DNA of 64,000 bases from Paenibacillus faecis (GCF_008084145.1 NZ_VSDO01000004.1:696202-760201); one strand, 5' to 3'; positions 26,877 through 35,663 are shown, counted from the stretch's first letter. Numbers and translations are program-made. Notes: generated by a model not told the origin, from the letters alone.

Positions 26877-27751
26877 GCTTCGCCTACGACGACCGCAGCC
26901 TCTGGCGTCAAAGCGCGCTGGAAGAGATCTGCCTGACGTTGGAGGAAGGTGTGTTTGCAGCCGTGGCCGGGGCCTCGGGATCGGGGAAATCGACGCTGTT
27001 GCAGCTGTTCAACGGGATTCTGAGACCGACCGGTGGAAGGGTGCGGGTACTGGATTGGGACATTCAGGCGGGGGAGAAACCGTTGCCCCTGCGCCATCTT
27101 CGCCGGCGGGTCGGACTTGTGTTCCAGTTTCCGGAACAGCAGTTGTTCGAGGACACGGTGGAAAAAGATCTCTGCTTCGGCCCGTTGAACTTCGGCATGA
27201 CGCGAGCCGAAGCGAGAGTGCGGGCGAGCCGGGCTCTGGACATGGTCGGGCTGGACGATACCCTGCTTGGGCGGAATCCGTTTCACCTCAGCGGCGGACA
27301 GATGCGCAAAGTGGCGATCGCTTCCGTACTGGCGATGGATCCCGACGTGCTCGTCCTGGATGAGCCGACCGCCACGCTCGATCCGCAAAGCCGGGCCGAG
27401 CTGGCGCTTCTGCTGTCCCGGCTGCATCGGGAACAAGGGAAGACGGTCATCGTCGTTACGCACCGTCTGCAGGAGATGCTGCCGTACGCGGGCCTGTGGA
27501 TCGTCATGAAGGAAGGCAGACTGGCCTTCCAGGGCGGTGCCGCCGAATTGGTCCGGGAGGCGGAGAGGTTGGAGCGCGATTGCGGCCTGGCCGTCCCGGC
27601 TTGCATCGCCATGTGGAACGAAGTCGCGGGCAGGCTGGGCCTGAGCGGCGAGGAGCCGTGCTTGACGCCGGAGACGCTGGCGGAGCGCCTCGCCCGTTTG
27701 CTGAACGAACCGAGCGGGCCGGGAGTTGGCCATACGGGGAGAGGGGGATAA
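26852..27751 (+). CDS. ecfA2: ECF transporter ATPase EcfA2
   Basis: 299 residues. Walker A GASGSGKST, Q-loop FQFPEQQLFEDTV (EcfA2-type), signature LSGGQMRKV, Walker B VLVLDEPTATLD and switch His VTHR are visible. A GGAGGTGG site lies within the end of ecfA1, so translation is coupled. The C-terminal extension (about 245-299) is longer than the catalytic core requires and contains no motif I recognise. The stop is three bases before ecfT. Confidence 0.9.
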   Translation: MAIVFEQVSFAYDDRSLWRQSALEEICLTLEEGVFAAVAGASGSGKSTLLQLFNGILRPTGGRVRVLDWDIQAGEKPLPLRHLRRRVGLVFQFPEQQLFEDTVEKDLCFGPLNFGMTRAEARVRASRALDMVGLDDTLLGRNPFHLSGGQMRKVAIASVLAMDPDVLVLDEPTATLDPQSRAELALLLSRLHREQGKTVIVVTHRLQEMLPYAGLWIVMKEGRLAFQGGAAELVREAERLERDCGLAVPACIAMWNEVAGRLGLSGEEPCLTPETLAERLARLLNEPSGPGVGHTGRGG

Positions 27752-27753
27752 CC

Positions 27754-28548
27754 GTGCGCAACAAACTGCTGTTCGGCCGCCGGATCGATACCGGCTCATG
27801 GGTTCATGGCCTGGATCCGAGAGCCAAGCTTACCGGCATGCTGCTGTATCTCGCGGCGATCGTGCTCGTCGGCTCATGGCGGGCGCTTGCTTTGGCCGCG
27901 CTCTTTTCCCTGACTTACATGACGGCGACACGGATCCCGCTCAAGTATTATGTCAAGGCCGCCAAGCCGCTCTGGGCGCTGATGGTGTTTATATTCGCGG
28001 TCCAATGCCTGACGGTGGATCGGGGACAAGTGATTTGGCGCCTCGGGTCCTGGGCGTTATATACCGGGGGCCTAAGCAGCGGATTCATCGCCGCCTCGCG
28101 TATGGCGCTGCTCGTTTCGTTCACGGCGATTCTGACGTTTACGACCACCCCCGGGCTCCTGAACCAGGGGCTGGCCGGCGTGCTGGCGCCTTTTCAGAGA
28201 ATCGGACTGAAACCCCAGCGCCTTACGCTGATGATGAGTATCGCGCTGCGGTTCATCCCGACGATTTTGGAGGAAACGCAAAAGATATTGAAGGCCCAGG
28301 CCGCCCGGGGCGCGGATCTGAAGGAGCTGCCTTGGCGGGAGAAAGGGAGAATGCTCGTGTCCTTGCTGGTGCCCGTAACGGTCGGCGCTTTTCGCCGCGC
28401 GGAAGAATTGGTCCTATCGATGGAATCGCGGGGATATACGATCGGCGCGCCGCGCACGGAATACCATCGGCTTGGCTGGAGCCGCCGGGATACCTGGTTT
28501 GTGTTGTCTTATGTCGCCTTGATTGCGGCGGTACTGATGTTGAGATAA
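27754..28548 (+). CDS. ecfT: ECF transporter transmembrane subunit EcfT
   Basis: 264 residues with about five membrane helices. The coupling helices carry the ARG motifs AARGADLK and ESRGY that contact the two ATPases. The GTG start at 27754 is placed by GAGAGGGGGA. No dedicated vitamin-binding S component is encoded next to it except the related Gx transporter upstream, so the module probably recruits S components such as RibU from elsewhere. Confidence 0.9.
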   Translation: MRNKLLFGRRIDTGSWVHGLDPRAKLTGMLLYLAAIVLVGSWRALALAALFSLTYMTATRIPLKYYVKAAKPLWALMVFIFAVQCLTVDRGQVIWRLGSWALYTGGLSSGFIAASRMALLVSFTAILTFTTTPGLLNQGLAGVLAPFQRIGLKPQRLTLMMSIALRFIPTILEETQKILKAQAARGADLKELPWREKGRMLVSLLVPVTVGAFRRAEELVLSMESRGYTIGAPRTEYHRLGWSRRDTWFVLSYVALIAAVLMLR

Positions 28549-28595
28549 ATAAAAACGCGCGAACTGGACGCGGAAATCTGGAGGAGGAGAACGGG

Positions 28596-30596
28596 GTGGC
28601 ACGTTATTTTAACGGTAGAGAGGTCGAACTGCTTGCACCGGCGGGAACGTTTGAAATTTTCAGAGAGGTGATCGAGTCGAAGTGCGATGCCGTCTATTTT
28701 GGCGGTCCCAGTTTGAATATGAGGCTGATGCGCAAAGGCTACAACTTTTCCCGGGAAGAAATCACGGAGGCGGTCAAGATCGCCCATACTTTGGGAAAAA
28801 GAGCGTACGTCACGGTCAACAACTTGTTAAACGAAGGGGAGATTGACGAGGCTGCGGAATACCTGCGGTTTCTCGAGCAGGCGCGGCCGGATGCGATTAT
28901 CGTTCAGGATTTCGCCGTCTTGGCGCTGATCCGGGAATTGAAACTGACGATTCCGGTGCATTCCTCGGTCATGATGAATGTACATAACGTGGAAATGGTC
29001 AAAGCTCTGAAGGAGCTCGGAGTTACCCGGGTCGTGACGTCGCGGGAAATGGATCTGCATACGACGCGTTATCTGCAGTCGGTGACGGGGATGGAGCTGG
29101 AGTATTTTGTGCACGGGGATATGTGTTCGGTTCACGGAGCGAATTGTTACTTCAGTTCGCTGGTGTTCGGCATGAGCAGCAACCGGGGCAAGTGCCTGAA
29201 GCCGTGCCGCTGGGACTACCGGGTCAAAAAGGACGGGAGTATTTACCCAACGGAATACCCGCTCGCCGTCAAAGATATGTTCATGTACGAGCATATCCCG
29301 GAACTGATTCACGGGGGAATCACCTCGTTCAAAATCGAGGGGCGGATGCGGGACAAAGCGTTTGTCATCATGCTGGTCAACGCCTACGGCGATGCGATCG
29401 ACCGGTACATCGACGATCCGGCGGGTTTTGAGCGAAGCAAGGATACGCGGCTGCTGTACGATAACCGGAAACGCGATTTTTCCACGGCTTATGCTTTCGG
29501 GCGTCCGGGCTTGTCGAACATCAACAAGCGTTACGAGGGGACGGGCAAGTTCTACAGCACGGGAAAAGTGTTCAGCACACCGACCGAGGAACGGGAATTG
29601 GGCGTAAAACGGCTGGATGAAATTCGCGGACAGTGGGCCGCGCTGGCCGGTGCCGGAGGCGGGGAAACCGAAAAAAGCCTGCCCGAGATCTCGGTGCATG
29701 TCAACAACAAGGCCCAGGCGCTGGCCGCGCTGGAGGCGGGGGCGGACCATATTTACCTGTCCGGCGACGTGTTTGAGCCGGATCGTCCGTTCACCAAAGC
29801 GGAGATCCTGGAGCTGGCGGCGGTAAAGGGACGGGCAAAGCTGTATTTGGGCCTGCCGCGGATGATGACGGAGCTGCATTTCGACATTTACGATGCGCTG
29901 CTGTCCGGGGAACGGCTGCCGATCGACGGGCTTATGGTGACGAACCTTGGAGCGATTCGCCGCTTCGCCGGCAAGGGCTATCCGCTGGTCGGAGACTTTA
30001 ACCTGAACGTATACAATCGGTTGTCGGCGGAATTTTACGCCGGGCTTGGCGTCCGGCGGCTGACCGCTTCGCTGGAATTGCCGCTGCTGGACTTTACGGC
30101 GCTGCTGGCTCACGCCCCGGTGCCGCTGGAAGCGATCGTGCACGGCTCGCCGGCCTTGATGTACATGGAGCATGACCTGTATGAAAATGCGGAGGTGTTC
30201 GAGCCGATCGGGGAGGAAGACAACCGGTTCGTCGACAACAGCGTGCTCGTGCTGATGACGGACAAAGGCGAGAACCCGGTGTACCGGGACGCGCACGGCC
30301 GCAATCATTTGACCATGGCCAAGGAGCTGTGCCTCCTGCCGCTGGTCAAAGAGCTGAAGGAAGCCGGGCTGGCCGTCTTCCGCATCGAAGGGGCGACCTA
30401 CCGGCTGGAGCGGCTGCGCGAGGTCGTGGCCGCCTACAGAGCCGCGCTGGCGGAGCCGGATACGGCCGCCGAGCGCTTAGCGGGCCTGCCGCCGGTTTAC
30501 GCCGGCTACACGCTGGGCGCGCTGCAGTTTGACGGCGGCGCGGAGGGGACGGCGAGTGCTGAGGTGGCGGAGCCGGCCGCGGCGGCGCGGGCGTAA
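28596..30596 (+). CDS. U32 peptidase-like protein
   Basis: 666 residues starting at GTG with GGAGGAGG seven bases upstream. The U32 core (about 10-290) has ELLAPAGTFE, AVYFGG, HGDMCSVHGANCYFS and GKCLKPCRW (clustered cysteines), and FKIEGRMRD. U32 proteins TrhP and RlhA hydroxylate RNA bases, and UbiU/UbiV hydroxylate ubiquinone precursors without oxygen using an iron-sulfur cluster. The C-terminal half (about 370-660) is a second alpha/beta region. It lies between the ECF genes and a UbiA-type gene, so a quinone-related role is possible, but tRNA or rRNA hydroxylation is the default. Confidence 0.82.
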   Translation: MARYFNGREVELLAPAGTFEIFREVIESKCDAVYFGGPSLNMRLMRKGYNFSREEITEAVKIAHTLGKRAYVTVNNLLNEGEIDEAAEYLRFLEQARPDAIIVQDFAVLALIRELKLTIPVHSSVMMNVHNVEMVKALKELGVTRVVTSREMDLHTTRYLQSVTGMELEYFVHGDMCSVHGANCYFSSLVFGMSSNRGKCLKPCRWDYRVKKDGSIYPTEYPLAVKDMFMYEHIPELIHGGITSFKIEGRMRDKAFVIMLVNAYGDAIDRYIDDPAGFERSKDTRLLYDNRKRDFSTAYAFGRPGLSNINKRYEGTGKFYSTGKVFSTPTEERELGVKRLDEIRGQWAALAGAGGGETEKSLPEISVHVNNKAQALAALEAGADHIYLSGDVFEPDRPFTKAEILELAAVKGRAKLYLGLPRMMTELHFDIYDALLSGERLPIDGLMVTNLGAIRRFAGKGYPLVGDFNLNVYNRLSAEFYAGLGVRRLTASLELPLLDFTALLAHAPVPLEAIVHGSPALMYMEHDLYENAEVFEPIGEEDNRFVDNSVLVLMTDKGENPVYRDAHGRNHLTMAKELCLLPLVKELKEAGLAVFRIEGATYRLERLREVVAAYRAALAEPDTAAERLAGLPPVYAGYTLGALQFDGGAEGTASAEVAEPAAAARA

Positions 30597-30607
30597 GGCG
30601 CACCAGA

Positions 30608-30650
30608 CCCCGCGCGGCTCTAGCCGCGCGTTTGGAAGAGCCGCGCGGGG
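30608..30650. terminator. GC-rich hairpin after U32 gene
   Basis: CCCCGCGCGGCTC (30608-30620) pairs perfectly with GAGCCGCGCGGGG (30638-30650). There is no T-run, so it may protect the 3' end or terminate poorly. Confidence 0.45.
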
Positions 30651-30769
30651 AAGGCCGTAGGCCGTCGCGGCGACTGGGCGCACCGCGGGAGTGCACGCTA
30701 CAGGCTTGCCGGCGGCGGCCGGCAAGCACCGCTGCTCTGCCCGTTGCCCTGTTTCGGCCAACTGCGACA

Positions 30770-30965
30770 ATTAGCTGGAAAAACTCCCGCTAATTGCGCA
30801 CGTAAGCTATCCATTTACCAATTTAACAGGAAAAACTGGAGTTAATTTTGCTATTTTCGCCGACATTTACAGGTTTTCTCTAAAATAACTCCAGTTTTTC
30901 CAGTTAATTCGGCTATCACCGGAATAACGGGTGAAATAGCTGGAGTTTTTCCCGCTAATTTTGTC
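30770..30965 (+). repeat. Dispersed intergenic repeat, family B, copy 1
   Basis: Several copies of TTAGCTGGAAAAACTCCCGCTAATT-like units in both orientations (near 30771, 30825, 30888 and 30938) alternate with GC-rich spacers. Each unit can fold as a hairpin. The same units occur at 45732-45922. The 426-base gap 30597-31022 holds nothing else but the hairpin above and the RBS of the next gene. Confidence 0.7.
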
Positions 30966-31022
30966 TTAACCGTGTCAACAGGGCACCAATTAACGAAACC
31001 AAAGGAAAGAGGGCGGTTGAAG

Positions 31023-32360
31023 ATGAAGCAAACTTATATCGGACCGGAGGGTGTGTTGGAGAAGCGGCGGAAGTATTTCTATCCTTGTACCAGCCACTTT
31101 TACCGGAATCCGCCGCAGTTGGTCAAAGGCGAGATGCAGTATTTGTACGGGCATGACGGCACGTGCTATACGGATTTCTTCGCGGGCGTCTCCGTGGTCG
31201 CCGGCGGTCACTGCAATCCGGAAATCACCCGGCGGACCGCGGAGCAGCTGCAAACCCTTCAGCATACGTGCACGATTTATTTGACGCAGCCGAACGTGGA
31301 CCTGGCCGAGCGGCTAGCGGGCGTGCTGCCGGGACGGCTCGCCCGGACGTTCTTTGTGAACAGCGGCTCGGAGGCCAACGAAGGCGCGCTGCTGCTCGCC
31401 CGTTTGCATACCGGGCGGAAAGGGTTTATCGCGCTGGAGCAGGGCTTGCACGGCCGCACGTATCTGACCATGAGCGTCACGGGCCTGGCGATGTGGCGCG
31501 CCGATCCGCAGCTCGACCATCCGCAGGCGCAGGCGGTCGAGGATGTGTCGTTCATCCCGCGCCCGTTCGAACGCGGGATGAGCCGGGAAGCGGCGGCACG
31601 CCGCTCCATCGATGCCCTGAAGGAGGTGCTCGCGGAGAAGGGCGGCGACATCGCCGCCATGATCGCGGAGCCGATCCAGGGCAATGGCGGCATTATCGTG
31701 CCGCCGGACTGGTATTTCCCTGAAGTGAAGGCGCTGCTGGAGCAGTACGGCGTACTGCTCATCGCCGATGAGATTCAGACCGGCTTCGGCCGCACGGGCC
31801 GTATGTTCGCCATGGATCGCTGGGGCGTCACGCCCGATATCGTGACCATGGCGAAGGCGCTGGGCAGCGGCGTGCCCGTGGCGGCGTTTGCCTCGACGGA
31901 CGAGATCGCCGCCAGTTTCACCCGGCCTTCGGCCTCCACGTTCGGCGGCAATCCGGTCTCGTCCGCGGCCGCGTTGGCGGTGCTCGATTACATCGAGACG
32001 CACCGCCTGCCCGAGCGCGCCGAGCGCCTCGGCCGCCAGGTGCTGGACGGCCTGCGGGAGCTGGCCGGCCGGTTCCCGCGGCTCGTCTCCGACGTGCGCG
32101 GCGCGGGGCTGATGGTCGGCGCCGAGCTGTGCGCCGACGATCCGGGACGCGGAGCGCAGCTCGTTGACGAGGTGCTGGAGGAGATGAAGGACCGCGGGTA
32201 TCTCATCGGCAAAAACGGGGTCGACCGGAACGTGCTGGCTTTTCAGCCGCCGTTGGTCATTACGGAGGAGGATATCGCCGAAATGCTCGCCGCTCTGGGG
32301 CAAGCCCTGCATGCCGCCGGTGAGGTAAAGGGGGAGATCGCACATGGAGTACGCCCGTAG
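31023..32360 (+). CDS. Class III pyridoxal-phosphate aminotransferase
   Basis: 445 residues. Fold-type I features: FFVNSGSEANEGAL for phosphate binding, GLHGRTYLTMSVTG, ADEIQTGFGRTG with the cofactor-binding Asp, and TMAKALGSGVP with the Schiff-base lysine. It resembles alanine-glyoxylate or aminoisobutyrate aminotransferases (AGXT2-like). The start at 31023 follows AAAGGAAAGAGGGCGG. The last 17 bases overlap the UbiA-family gene, which implies coupled expression, although an aminotransferase has no known role with a prenyltransferase. Substrate unknown. Confidence 0.85.
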   Translation: MKQTYIGPEGVLEKRRKYFYPCTSHFYRNPPQLVKGEMQYLYGHDGTCYTDFFAGVSVVAGGHCNPEITRRTAEQLQTLQHTCTIYLTQPNVDLAERLAGVLPGRLARTFFVNSGSEANEGALLLARLHTGRKGFIALEQGLHGRTYLTMSVTGLAMWRADPQLDHPQAQAVEDVSFIPRPFERGMSREAAARRSIDALKEVLAEKGGDIAAMIAEPIQGNGGIIVPPDWYFPEVKALLEQYGVLLIADEIQTGFGRTGRMFAMDRWGVTPDIVTMAKALGSGVPVAAFASTDEIAASFTRPSASTFGGNPVSSAAALAVLDYIETHRLPERAERLGRQVLDGLRELAGRFPRLVSDVRGAGLMVGAELCADDPGRGAQLVDEVLEEMKDRGYLIGKNGVDRNVLAFQPPLVITEEDIAEMLAALGQALHAAGEVKGEIAHGVRP

Positions 32361-33216
32361 AATCGGCTCAAAAATCAAACTCTACAGCGAATTGGTGATG
32401 TTTTCGCATACGCTGTTTTCCCTGCCTTTCGCCATCATTTCGATGGTATGGGCCGCGGAAGGATTTCCTTCCTGGCGGGTCATGCTGTGGGGGCTGATCG
32501 CCCTCATCGGGGCCCGTAACGGGGCCAACGCCTTTAACCGCGTGGTGGACCGTACCTTTGACGCGCAGAACCCGCGCACGGCCCACCGGCACCTTCCGCG
32601 CATGCTGTTGGGGGAGCGGGAAGTACTGAGGTTCGTGGGGATCAATTACGCCATCTTCATCTTTGCGGCGGGGATGCTGAATCCGCTCTGCCTGATCTTG
32701 TCGCCGGTGGCTATTTTTCTGATCTCATCCTATTCTTACACGAAGCGCTTTACTTATTTGAGCCACCTGTATCTCGGCTTCACGATCGCTTCCGCTCCGA
32801 TCGGAGCGTGGTTCGCCGTGACCGGCCGCTTTGCATTTACCCCGTTTATCCTGGGGACGGTCGTTATGCTGTGGATCGCCGGATTTGATATCATCTACGG
32901 ATCCCAGGACATCGAATTCGATAAAAATCACGGACTGTGGTCCATTCCCAGCATCTTCGGCCTAAAAAACGGCTTGCGCATCGCCGCCGGACTCCATCTG
33001 ATTATGGTGCTGCTGCTGATCGCGCTAATTCCGATTCGGCAACTGGGCTGGCTCTATATCACGGGGATCGTGATCTCCATCTTCCTGCTGATGACGGAAC
33101 ATAAAATCATTACGCCGTCAAACCGCAAGGTCATGAAGGTGGCGTCCTACAATCTAAACCAGGTGATCAGCATGGTGATCCTGTTCTTTACGCTCGGGGA
33201 TTATTTCCTCACCTAA
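32344..33216 (+). CDS. UbiA-family prenyltransferase, possible DmkA
   Basis: 290 residues with eight to nine membrane helices. The first Asp-rich motif NAFNRVVDRTFDAQNPRT and the second DIIYGSQDIEFDKNHGLWS bind the polyprenyl diphosphate through Mg2+. The sequence is of the 4-hydroxybenzoate polyprenyltransferase-like class, distinct from MenA. In Listeria DmkA is a second prenyltransferase that makes the demethylmenaquinone used for extracellular electron transfer; a polyprenyl diphosphate synthase, NDH-2 and PplA follow within 6 kb here, so that role is a good inference. MqnP of the futalosine pathway is the alternative. Confidence 0.82.
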   Translation: MEYARRIGSKIKLYSELVMFSHTLFSLPFAIISMVWAAEGFPSWRVMLWGLIALIGARNGANAFNRVVDRTFDAQNPRTAHRHLPRMLLGEREVLRFVGINYAIFIFAAGMLNPLCLILSPVAIFLISSYSYTKRFTYLSHLYLGFTIASAPIGAWFAVTGRFAFTPFILGTVVMLWIAGFDIIYGSQDIEFDKNHGLWSIPSIFGLKNGLRIAAGLHLIMVLLLIALIPIRQLGWLYITGIVISIFLLMTEHKIITPSNRKVMKVASYNLNQVISMVILFFTLGDYFLT

Positions 33217-33268
33217 AAAAATACGGGCTGCCAAGTGGTTTTTCCACAAGGCAGCCCGTATTTTTTTG
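33215..33268 (+). terminator. Terminator after UbiA-family gene
   Basis: ATACGGGCTGCC pairs with GGCAGCCCGTAT, followed by TTTTTTT; an A-run precedes the stem. The loop contains a small nested hairpin (GTGG/CCAC). Confidence 0.92.
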
Positions 33269-33308
33269 TCTCAGGGCGGTGCGGTCCGCTTCCTTGGAAC
33301 CTGGCCGA

Positions 33309-33516
33309 TGAATAGGGGCCGTATGGGGCGCTATTTTGTCGAATTCGGCTTAGCGGAGGGAAATAGCGGCGTTTTGGGGTCTTATTTTGGGGAAAAACGT
33401 CCCAAATGGTGTTTTTGGGGTCCATTCCCGTGAAATAAGGCCCTTTTTGGCCGCTATTTTTCCCGAACACGCAAATCGGGTCGAAATAACGGCCCAAAAG
33501 GCCGTTATTCGGCGGG
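33309..33516 (+). repeat. Dispersed intergenic repeat, family A, copy 2
   Basis: Same block order as 12894-13095: GGCGCTATTTTGTCGAATTCGG, AAATAGCGGC, CTTATTTTGGGG, AAATAAGGCCCTTTTTGGCC and AACGGCCCAAAAGGCCGTTATT. A partial unit (CGAAATAACGCCCAAAATGGCCGCTAAT) is repeated at 33677-33704. The open frame 33213-33611 on the minus strand is built from the repeat and is not a gene. Confidence 0.78.
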
Positions 33517-33703
33517 CGGCTGAAGAAGCTGCGGGTACCGGACCCAGTTCGCCACGCCGCCGCTAAAATTGGCCCATAAATCTCATAAAGGCTGGCAAGG
33601 TAAGCACCCATATCGGTTTTAATGCGACGCTAGGGCTTGTTTGACAGCTACTATCCCCGTAAAGGCGATTCTGGCCGAAATAACGCCCAAAATGGCCGCT
33701 AAT

Positions 33704-33846
33704 GTGCCGGACATCGGTGCGTAATGTGCCGAAAAGCTGGTGCACTAATCTACCCGACAGTTGATGCGCCAATGTCATGGACAACTGGTGCGCCAATGTG
33801 GCGGACAGCAAGTGCGCTATTGTGACAGACAGTTGGTGCGTTTATA
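33704..33846 (+). repeat. Six imperfect tandem repeats of about 24 bp
   Basis: Successive units resemble GTGGCGGACAGTTGGTGCGCCAAT: for example GTCATGGACAACTGGTGCGC near 33774 and GTGGCGGACAGCAAGTGCGC near 33798. Unit length is 22 to 25 bases and similarity is about 60 to 80 percent by eye. There are no unique spacers, so it is not a CRISPR array. Confidence 0.65.
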
Positions 33847-33869
33847 AGGCGTACCGCCGGAGAACCCGC

Positions 33870-34035
33870 TCAGCAACGAATCGCCGGTGCTGCCTCGGCC
33901 AGTAAGCGAGAGCACCGGCGCCGGTAAGCAGTGCTGCCCTCGTCTAGGAAGCGTGGCACCAGCGGCAGTTGCGCAGTGCTGCCTCAGGCGGGCAGAGGCT
34001 AAACCGGCGCCGTAACACTGCTGCGGTCCAGCTCC
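33870..34035. repeat. GC-rich low-complexity stretch before the prenyl synthase
   Basis: The words GTGCTGCC, CACCGG, CCGGCGCCG and GGCAG recur several times without fixed spacing. No gene is supported. It directly follows the tandem repeats in the 833-base gap between the converging UbiA-family and polyprenyl synthase genes. Confidence 0.45.
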
Positions 34036-34049
34036 GGGGGGATGGGGGA

Positions 34050-35042
34050 TCAGCTTTCCCGCCCGCCAAAATAGTGCAGCAGCGTCTGCAAGTCCCGGTG
34101 AGCCGGGAAGGTTCTCAGCCGGTTGATGATGGACTCGGCCTCGTCCAGATAACGGCGGCCGAGGCGTTCGCTTTCGTCCAACGCCCCCGACTGCTGTATT
34201 TTCCCGATGACCGCATCGGTAACTTCCGCAGGCGTGTCCGGGCCTATCGCCCGGATTGCGGGAGCCAGCCGTTTGTCCCGCAGCGCGAACAGCACCGGCA
34301 GCGTAACCTGCCCCTTGCGCAGGTCGCTGCCCGCCGGTTTGCCGAGCTGTTCCGCGGACTGCGTAAAATCGAGAAGATCGTCGCGGATTTGGAAGGCCAT
34401 GCCGAGCTTTTCCCCGAAGCTGTATAGCAGCTCCGCGATGTTCTCCTCGGCGCCGGCGGATTGCGCGCCTATTTTCAAACAGGTCGCCATCAACTGGGCC
34501 GTCTTGTTTCTCGATTTCTCCAGATACTCGTCAATGGTGACGTCGTAATCAAAAAGATGCGAGAGCTGTTGATACTCGCCAAGACAGAGCTGGGTGGTCG
34601 CCAGGGAGGACAGGTCGTAAACGTACCGTTCCCGTTCGGCGGAGTATACGGACAGAAGCTCGATGACCCGGGCGGACATGTAGTTGCCGACATGAAGCGC
34701 TCCGCTTACGCCGAGCTTGATATGCATGGCCGGCTGCCCCCGGCGGACCGGAGAGTCGTCGATGATATCGTCATGGATGAGGGAGGCGGCGTGGATAAAT
34801 TCGGCCGCTGCCGCGAGCCGCCAAACTTTACGCCTGTCAGGCGACGGGCCGAAGCGGCTGCCGACGATCACCATGAGCGGGCGGACTCTTTTGCCGCCGG
34901 AACGGACCAATTCCACGATACTCTTACCGAGTGCGGAAGAACGGGGAATGTCTTTGTCGTACTTCACCATGTTTTCAATTTCACGGTCCACCGAGCGGAG
35001 TGAAATATCGAGCGCTTCGTCAAGCGTAAGTTGTGGCTTCAT
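34050..35042 (-). CDS. Polyprenyl diphosphate synthase (HepT/DmkB-like)
   Basis: 330 residues, all-alpha trans-prenyltransferase. The two Asp-rich motifs are HDDIIDDSPVRRG (91-96) and RDDLLDFT (221-225); GGKRVRP at 49-55 and KGQVTLP binding sites are present. It extends isopentenyl units to the side chain of menaquinone. In the Listeria electron transfer locus the equivalent is DmkB. The HepS-like small protein just upstream suggests a two-subunit enzyme. Gene order on this strand is pplA, ndh2, HepS-like gene, this gene. Confidence 0.88.
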   Translation of the reverse strand: MKPQLTLDEALDISLRSVDREIENMVKYDKDIPRSSALGKSIVELVRSGGKRVRPLMVIVGSRFGPSPDRRKVWRLAAAAEFIHAASLIHDDIIDDSPVRRGQPAMHIKLGVSGALHVGNYMSARVIELLSVYSAERERYVYDLSSLATTQLCLGEYQQLSHLFDYDVTIDEYLEKSRNKTAQLMATCLKIGAQSAGAEENIAELLYSFGEKLGMAFQIRDDLLDFTQSAEQLGKPAGSDLRKGQVTLPVLFALRDKRLAPAIRAIGPDTPAEVTDAVIGKIQQSGALDESERLGRRYLDEAESIINRLRTFPAHRDLQTLLHYFGGRES

Positions 35043-35078
35043 GCGAAGACCCCTCCTTAGGGTACTGTTCGTTTGAGT

Positions 35079-35525
35079 TTAAATCGCCCGCCGGATATGG
35101 TGATTTTCCAACTGCACATATTGTTCGAGGCTTGTTAGCAGGCGGTCGTCCTCCGCCCGGCCTTCCGCGCGTTGGATCTGGATCTGTTTAATAACGGGAG
35201 CGAGTTTGGCGAGCAGATCGATCTCGCTCCATTTCAGGCAGAGCTGTACATATAAGCTGTATAGGTAGTCGCCGTCCAGCACTTTGCGGACAAGGGCTTC
35301 CCCGCCGCCGGTGCCTTCACATTCCCCATGACGCTGGAGGGCGAGCTTGATTGCGATATAAATGGACAACAGGCGCTGACGGCGAAGCGCAGGCATATCG
35401 GATTGCTCCAAGAGCAGGGCGTAAGGCTGAATGTCTGCGATCGGCAAGTCAAGCTCTATGCCGGCTTCGGGCGACAGTTCGCCCCGTAACAAGTGGCTAG
35501 CGTTCTGGATGAGCTCAACATTCAT
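35079..35525 (-). CDS. HepS-like small subunit of polyprenyl diphosphate synthase
   Basis: 148 residues, predicted all helical. The stretch VRKVLDGDYLYSLYVQLCL followed by LLAKLAPVIKQIQI resembles the C-terminal part of heptaprenyl diphosphate synthase component I (HepS), but the protein is much shorter than the usual 250 residues and lacks its N-terminal half. It lies 36 bases upstream of the catalytic HepT-like subunit on the same strand, which supports a joint complex. The function call rests on weak similarity and on position. Confidence 0.55.
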   Translation of the reverse strand: MNVELIQNASHLLRGELSPEAGIELDLPIADIQPYALLLEQSDMPALRRQRLLSIYIAIKLALQRHGECEGTGGGEALVRKVLDGDYLYSLYVQLCLKWSEIDLLAKLAPVIKQIQIQRAEGRAEDDRLLTSLEQYVQLENHHIRRAI

Positions 35526-35578
35526 AAGGGCACACTCCTCGGCTGAATACCGCGATAGTTAAAATCTTAGGTATTGGA

Positions 35579-35617
35579 TTAAAAATTAGAGTAATGTGCG
35601 CGTACGCACATTACTCT
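35579..35617 (-). terminator. Terminator of the pplA-ndh2 operon
   Basis: AGAGTAATGTGCG (35588-35600) pairs perfectly over 13 bases with CGCACATTACTCT (35605-35617). Read on the minus strand it is followed by AATTTTTAA. It separates ndh2 from the HepS-like gene. Confidence 0.85.
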
Positions 35618-35663
35618 CCGTGAAATAAGTTAAAATGCTTAAATAGTTCATTTCATTACTTGA

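Noticed and set aside
28827..30308. 493-codon open frame on the minus strand
   Set aside because: Antisense to the U32 gene and lacking any domain.
32344..33216. MenA assignment for the UbiA-family gene
   Set aside because: The Asp-rich motifs (NRVVDRTFDAQNPRT) are of the 4-hydroxybenzoate prenyltransferase type; MenA has a different first motif.
33213..33611. Open frame of 132 codons
   Set aside because: Composed of family A repeat and terminator sequence; similar frames in other copies show that the repeat, not a gene, creates them.
33704..33846. CRISPR array
   Set aside because: Units are contiguous and degenerate with no unique spacers, and no cas gene is near.
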